A DNA stretch of 8,390 bases, from NCBI GenBank assembly GCA_964390795.1, contig CAYMLQ010000269.1, forward strand, positions 1-8,390. The letters run 5' to 3'. This DNA comes from CAYMLQ01 sp964390795. Its GTDB lineage: Bacteria > Verrucomicrobiota > Kiritimatiellia > RFP12 > UBA1067. The position numbers and the translations under genes were made by a program. Position 1 is the first letter of the stretch; every line of letters starts with the position of its first letter. Positions 5,040 through 8,390 of this stretch are shown here, in pieces. The notes below the pieces were generated by a model. The model made no database searches and was not told the DNA's origin. It worked only from the letters and a program-made list of their open reading frames with translations.

Positions 5040-6374
5040 ATGAGAGCACGCAATGGGAGTTACAGAAGCCTTCGTGTGACCCTGAGTCTCGGAGTCGCGT
5101 GTCTTTGCCTGTTCACGTCAGCCGCAGAGAACCTAAAGGTGGGTTTTCCGGTGGCGGCTGTCGCGTGTGACGGGGCTGCTGCGGCGACGGGCGCACGGTG
5201 CCCCGCACGCACACTTGAGGCGTGTGCGGAGAAAGCGTGGAATGTCACATGGAAACGTTTCTATCTCCCTCGCACCCACCTCTTCTACGACTACCTGACC
5301 AGTTACGAGCCGGGCCGTGAGCTGGCGCATCTGCCGACAGCGGACGAGGTCGCGCGGCAGGTTCCCAACGAGTGCGGCTACGGCACCGGAATGGAGGACG
5401 GCATGATCTCCGCCGGGGTTATGCTCGACTTGATCGTCGACCGGTATGCGGTCACAAAGGAGGAGTCCCTCCGTGAGCGTGCGCGGGAGGTCTTTCAAGG
5501 TGTTCAACTGTGTGCCTCGGCGCATGGATGCTCTGGTTTTCTGGCGCGGGCGGTCTGCCACGAGGATCTCAAGGGCATCTATCCGAACTCCTCGCGCGAC
5601 CAGTACACGCACGCCGTTCACGGGCTTTGGCGCTACGTTCACAGCCCCTTGTGCTCGGCCGGGACGAAAGCCGAGATCGGAACGATCCTCTCCGGGATCG
5701 CCGACCGCATGACGCGCAACGTCACGCCGGAAAACGATTACGACTCGCTGCGGGCGGACGGTACGCGCGATACGCGCGGCATCAGCCGGATGTGGAACGT
5801 CAAAGGGCACGAGGCGGCGCGGCTGCCGATGCTTTATGCCGCCGCATGGGAGGTGACCGGCAGGCGCGACTATTTCGACCTGTACCGGAAATACGTCCGC
5901 CAGGCCGTCGAACAATCGCTCAGCGTTGAGGACAAGCAGCCCACCTACGCCCTGCTCCAGATGCAGGACTCGATGGAGCTGCTGGCCTCGCTGGAGACAG
6001 AGGCGGATTTGAAAAGGCAGATGGGCGAGGTCATGGCCATGGTCTCCAAGCGGTGTGCGTCCCGTGCCGCGAATGCCGACAAGGCGGCGCAGACGCTCGA
6101 TCTCACGATGCTCTGCACAGACTGGCGAACTGGCGAGGGCGTGCGCACGGGAGGGGCCTATCGCAAGGTCTGGTACAACATCCGCGAGAGCGGCGAGGCT
6201 GCGCTGACGCAGTTGATGGACAGCGGCACGGCATATCCCGCCGAGCAACAGGCGCTGCTGGCGCGGGCGCTCACGCGGCTGGACTATGACAAAGTTTCGA
6301 GCGGCGGCATCTTTTATCTGCAGGCGGCCTATTGGAAAGCCCGCCGGCGAGGAGTCTTGTCCCAGCAATTCTAA
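5040..6374 (+). CDS. Secreted six-hairpin/(alpha/alpha)-toroid-like protein, function unknown
   Basis: From the ATG at 5040 the product is 444 residues. A Sec signal peptide is likely: basic MRARNGSYRSLR, hydrophobic VTLSLGVACLCLF, and a probable cut after TSAA. No proper lipobox is present. GGTGAG at 5027-5032 supports this start; an in-frame ATG at 5013 would add nine residues but has no ribosome binding site and lies against the 32-bp palindrome. The mature part is helical with aromatic-rich turns (CGYGTGMEDGMISAGVMLDL, SSRDQYTHAVHGLWRYVHSP, MWNVKGHEAARLPMLYAAAW), the pattern of six-hairpin glycoside hydrolase-like or uronyl-hydrolase-like enzymes. Acidic, His and Trp residues in these turns could form an active site, but I cannot assign a family. 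Ten cysteines in the mature region would suit disulfides outside the cytoplasm. The last three codons and the stop come from the hairpin element at 6363, so the native C-terminus may have been altered. Confidence 0.8.
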   Translation: MRARNGSYRSLRVTLSLGVACLCLFTSAAENLKVGFPVAAVACDGAAAATGARCPARTLEACAEKAWNVTWKRFYLPRTHLFYDYLTSYEPGRELAHLPTADEVARQVPNECGYGTGMEDGMISAGVMLDLIVDRYAVTKEESLRERAREVFQGVQLCASAHGCSGFLARAVCHEDLKGIYPNSSRDQYTHAVHGLWRYVHSPLCSAGTKAEIGTILSGIADRMTRNVTPENDYDSLRADGTRDTRGISRMWNVKGHEAARLPMLYAAAWEVTGRRDYFDLYRKYVRQAVEQSLSVEDKQPTYALLQMQDSMELLASLETEADLKRQMGEVMAMVSKRCASRAANADKAAQTLDLTMLCTDWRTGEGVRTGGAYRKVWYNIRESGEAALTQLMDSGTAYPAEQQALLARALTRLDYDKVSSGGIFYLQAAYWKARRRGVLSQQF

Positions 6375-6526
6375 ATTTGGCTTTTCCGTTCACAAACCTG
6401 CGCGGAATCTTGCGCAGGGCGCGTCCGGAGGCCGCGCGCCACCCCTGAAAGATGCGCTGCGCGAGGTGGCCCGCGATCTCCGAGCGCGGTTGCGAACGAA
6501 CGTTGAAGTCAAATTTAGAATTGCTG
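6363..6526. repeat. 164-bp hairpin (MITE-like or structured repeat) element
   Basis: The outer arms 6363-6391 and 6498-6526 are inverted repeats matching at 25 of 29 positions; the outer 17 bases (CAGCAATTCTAAATTTG) match perfectly. Inside is a second stem, 6426-6443 with 6465-6482 (15 of 18 pairs), extended by 6420-6423 with 6485-6488, and a side hairpin CCTGCGC/GCGCAGG at 6397-6418. The AT-rich tips and GC-rich middle differ sharply from one another. There is no transposase frame inside. The flanks GTCTTGTCCC (6354-6363) and GTCTTTGTTCCC (6526-6537) are roughly alike and might be a degenerate target duplication. It could instead be a REP/BIME-type repeat or a structured RNA that also ends the 5040 transcript. 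Confidence 0.7.
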
Positions 6527-6583
6527 TCTTTGTTCCCGGCGTATTGCCCCGCTGGCGGATTGATGTTAAGGTAACGGCATGAC

Positions 6584-6599
6584 CACGCGGCATCGCGTG
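6584..6599. other. Short hairpin upstream of the yqhD-like gene
   Basis: CACGCG and CGCGTG form a 6-bp stem around a GCAT loop, 26 nt before the ribosome binding site at 6626. It may lie in the leader of the yqhD-like mRNA, but a stem this short is expected by chance in GC-rich DNA. Apart from it and the hairpin element, I see no feature in 6527-6625 and no convincing promoter. Confidence 0.25.
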
Positions 6600-6625
6600 A
6601 ATGATCCGTGTCGGCGTGGCTAATC

Positions 6626-6630
6626 AGGAG
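6626..6630 (+). promoter_or_regulatory. Ribosome binding site for the yqhD-like gene
   Basis: AGGAG lies 7 nt before the ATG at 6638. It favours this start over the upstream in-frame GTG at 6608, which would add ten residues not seen in YqhD. Confidence 0.8.
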
Positions 6631-6637
6631 ACTCTCA

Positions 6638-7798
6638 ATGACCAACTTTACGTATTACAATCCGGTGAAAATCGTGTTCGGCAAGGGGATGATCGCCGAG
6701 CTGAAAGCGCTGATCCCTGCGGATGTGAAGGTGATGCTGACCTACGGCGGCGGTTCGATCAAGAAGAACGGCGTGTACGACCAGGTGCGGGCGGCCTTGT
6801 CGGGCCACGCGGTCGTCGAGTTCGGCGGCATCGAGCCCAACCCGCGCTATGAGACCTGCATGAAGGCGGCAGCGCTGGCCAAGGCCGAGAGCGTGGGCTT
6901 CCTGCTGGCGGTGGGCGGCGGGTCGGTGCTGGACGCGACCAAGTTCATCGCGGTCGCGACCGTGTATACGGCGGGCGATCCGTGGGGCATCATGGAGGGC
7001 CGCAAGCCCGTGACTGCGGCGCTGCCGCTGGGCTCGGTGCTGACGCTGCCCGCGACCGGATCGGAGATGAACACCTTCGCGGTGATCTCGCGCGACTCGA
7101 CCGGCGAGAAACTGGCGTTCGGCTCGCCGCATTGCTACCCGAAATTCTCGATCCTCGATCCGGAGACGACCTTCTCGCTGCCGCAGAAGCAGGTCGAGAA
7201 CGGCATCGCCGACACCTTCGCGCACGTGATGGAGCAGTACATGTGCTCGGCGGGCAGCGCGCCGCTGACGGAACGCATCGCCGAGTCGATCCTCAAAACG
7301 CTGGTCGAGGAGGCCCCGAAGGTCAAGGCGAACCCCGACGACTACGAGGTGCGCGCGAGCCTGATGTGGTGCGCGACGGTCGCGCTGAACGGCCTGCTCG
7401 GCTGCGGCGTGGCGGCGCAGGACTGGGCCACGCACATGATCGGCCACGAGCTGACCGCGCTCTATGGCATCGACCACGGACGCACGCTGGCGGTGATCAT
7501 GCCGGCGGTACACCGTCACGAGATCAAGCGCAAGCAGAAGCGCCTCGCGCAGTATGCGGCGCGGGTGTGGCACCTCACGCAGGGCGACGAGGCCACCCGA
7601 GCCGCGCAGGCCATCGATAAGACGGAGGCGTTCTTCCGCTCGGTCGGCGTGCCGACGCGCCTCTCCGAGTACGGCATCGACGCGGCCGAGGCCGGTCAGA
7701 AGGTGGCGGAGCGCCTGGGCAAGCGCGGTGTGAAGATCGGCGAGTTCGGCGACCTTGGCCCCGAAGCCGTGCGCGAGATCATCGCGCTGGCGAAGTGA
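6638..7798 (+). CDS. yqhD: YqhD-type NADPH-dependent alcohol/aldehyde dehydrogenase
   Basis: The 386-residue product matches recalled E. coli YqhD (387 aa) closely along its length, starting with the N-terminal pattern FGKGMIAEL. It belongs to the group III metal-dependent alcohol dehydrogenases, which reduce short-chain and toxic aldehydes (or oxidise alcohols) with NADP(H) in the cytoplasm. Cofactor-binding segments are YGGGS (36-40) and GGGSVLD (93-99), with LPATGSEMN (137-145) following. The metal ligands are expected at D192 and H196 (GIADTFAHVMEQY), H266 (QDWATHMIGHEL) and H280 (GIDHGRT); all are present. TYGGGSIKK resembles the NADPH-preferring YqhD loop. It sits 33 nt before hsdM on the same strand, so read-through is possible. 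The gene lies well after the hairpin element and probably has its own promoter. The exact substrate cannot be told from sequence. Confidence 0.95.
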   Translation: MTNFTYYNPVKIVFGKGMIAELKALIPADVKVMLTYGGGSIKKNGVYDQVRAALSGHAVVEFGGIEPNPRYETCMKAAALAKAESVGFLLAVGGGSVLDATKFIAVATVYTAGDPWGIMEGRKPVTAALPLGSVLTLPATGSEMNTFAVISRDSTGEKLAFGSPHCYPKFSILDPETTFSLPQKQVENGIADTFAHVMEQYMCSAGSAPLTERIAESILKTLVEEAPKVKANPDDYEVRASLMWCATVALNGLLGCGVAAQDWATHMIGHELTALYGIDHGRTLAVIMPAVHRHEIKRKQKRLAQYAARVWHLTQGDEATRAAQAIDKTEAFFRSVGVPTRLSEYGIDAAEAGQKVAERLGKRGVKIGEFGDLGPEAVREIIALAK

Positions 7799-7831
7799 GG
7801 GAGCAGTTTCTTAGAGGAATCGGGAATTACC

Positions 7832-8390
7832 ATGGCCAAAGTTAAAGCCGAAAAAGAAGTCAAAGAAGAGCCGCTGGAGACGCAGCTCTGGAAATCCGCC
7901 GACAAGCTGCGCAAGAATATCGACGCCGCCGAGTACAAGCATGTGGTGCTGGGGCTGATCTTCCTCAAGTACATCTCCGACGCCTTTGAGGAACTGTTCG
8001 CCAAATTGCAGGCGGACAAGAAAGCCGGCGCCGATCCCGAGGACAAGGACGAGTACAAGGCGGAGAATGTCTTTTTCGTTCCGCCGGAGGCGCGGTGGTC
8101 GTTTCTGGTGGCCAAGGCCAAGCTGCCGGAGATCGGCACGGTTGTCGATGCGTCGATGGACGCCATCGAGAAGGAGAACCCCTCTCTCAAGGGCGTGCTG
8201 CCCAAGGTCTTCGCGCGGCAGAACCTCGACCCGGCCAGCCTGGGCGGCCTGATCGACCTGGTGGGCAATATCGCGCTGGGCGATGCCAAGGCCCGCAGCG
8301 CCGACGTGCTGGGCCATGTGTTCGAGTATTTTCTCGGCGAGTTCGCGCTGGCCGAAGGCAAGCAGGGCGGCCAGTTCTACACCCCGCGCA
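7832..8390 (+). CDS. hsdM: Type I restriction-modification system, methyltransferase subunit HsdM (3' end missing)
   Basis: The frame opens at ATG 7832 and runs off the window, leaving the first 186 residues. After a charged, Lys/Glu-rich start (MAKVKAEKEVKEEP), the HsdM N-terminal helical domain is clear: LWKSADKLRKNIDAAEYKHV and LGLIFLKYISDAFEE. Near the end, LGHVFEYFLGEFA and GGQFYTPR mark the junction to the SAM-dependent N6-adenine methyltransferase domain; the SAM-binding and NPPY motifs must lie beyond 8390. HsdM pairs with HsdS to methylate, and with HsdR to restrict, unmodified DNA; those genes would be expected downstream. GAGGAA at 7814-7819 and GGGAA at 7822-7826 are possible ribosome binding sites, neither ideally spaced. 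The gap to the yqhD-like gene is 33 nt. Confidence 0.94.
   Translation, partial: MAKVKAEKEVKEEPLETQLWKSADKLRKNIDAAEYKHVVLGLIFLKYISDAFEELFAKLQADKKAGADPEDKDEYKAENVFFVPPEARWSFLVAKAKLPEIGTVVDASMDAIEKENPSLKGVLPKVFARQNLDPASLGGLIDLVGNIALGDAKARSADVLGHVFEYFLGEFALAEGKQGGQFYTPR

Noticed and set aside
5133..6368. Long reverse-strand open frame opposite the secreted-protein gene
   Set aside because: It is Arg/Leu/Val-rich without recognisable domains, and the forward frame has a signal peptide and coherent fold motifs. It is a GC-driven shadow.
6286..6582. Forward 98-codon frame through the hairpin element
   Set aside because: It starts inside the secreted-protein gene in another frame and mostly translates the inverted repeats; no ribosome binding site or family match.
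6635..7573. Long reverse-strand open frame opposite the yqhD-like gene
   Set aside because: The forward frame matches YqhD throughout; the reverse product is an Arg/His-rich shadow.
7696..8361. Reverse-strand open frame opposite the end of yqhD and the start of hsdM
   Set aside because: Ser/Ala-rich, crosses two well-supported forward genes and has no recognised domain.

Overview
The window is GC-rich bacterial DNA, with every supportable gene on the + strand. The gene types (a VIT/VWA/DUF2135 protein, a secreted helical-toroid protein, an unusual two-domain winged-helix regulator and short dispersed palindromes) suggest a member of the PVC group, perhaps Kiritimatiellota- or Verrucomicrobiota-like. 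That placement is an impression from gene style; no rRNA or other phylogenetic marker is present. Layout: (1) 1-2901 is the 3' part of a large VIT-VWA-TPR-like-DUF2135 protein with a BamE-like C-terminal domain. (2) 2902-3956 holds a tandem winged-helix regulator (3034-3714) flanked by five copies of one palindrome, core CACACTTCATGAAGTGTG or a close variant. Two copies lie in an imperfect 68-bp tandem duplication in front of the regulator, the second overlapping its start codon. Three more, at an exact 48-bp period, lie between the regulator and the next gene. (3) 3957-4970 is an ADP-ribosylglycohydrolase (DraG/ARH family) with intact metal-site motifs and a strong ribosome binding site. (4) 4976-5007 is an unrelated 32-bp imperfect palindrome before 5040-6374, a secreted, cysteine-rich protein resembling six-hairpin (alpha/alpha) enzymes. 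(5) 6363-6526 is a 164-bp hairpin element whose left arm supplies the last three codons and the stop of that gene. (6) 6638-7798 is a YqhD-type NADPH-dependent alcohol/aldehyde dehydrogenase. (7) 7832 to the window end is the start of hsdM, the modification subunit of a type I restriction-modification system, cut by the window edge. How the parts may work together: the most coherent unit is the winged-helix gene, its palindromes and the ADP-ribosylglycohydrolase. The repeat placement fits an autoregulated switch in which the regulator binds at its own start and at a three-site array upstream of the glycohydrolase. This is inference from position and symmetry; the main alternative is that the palindromes are a dispersed repeat family unrelated to this protein. 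The YqhD and hsdM genes are 33 nt apart and may be co-transcribed, but no functional link is evident. No tRNA, rRNA, CRISPR array, transposase or integrase was seen.
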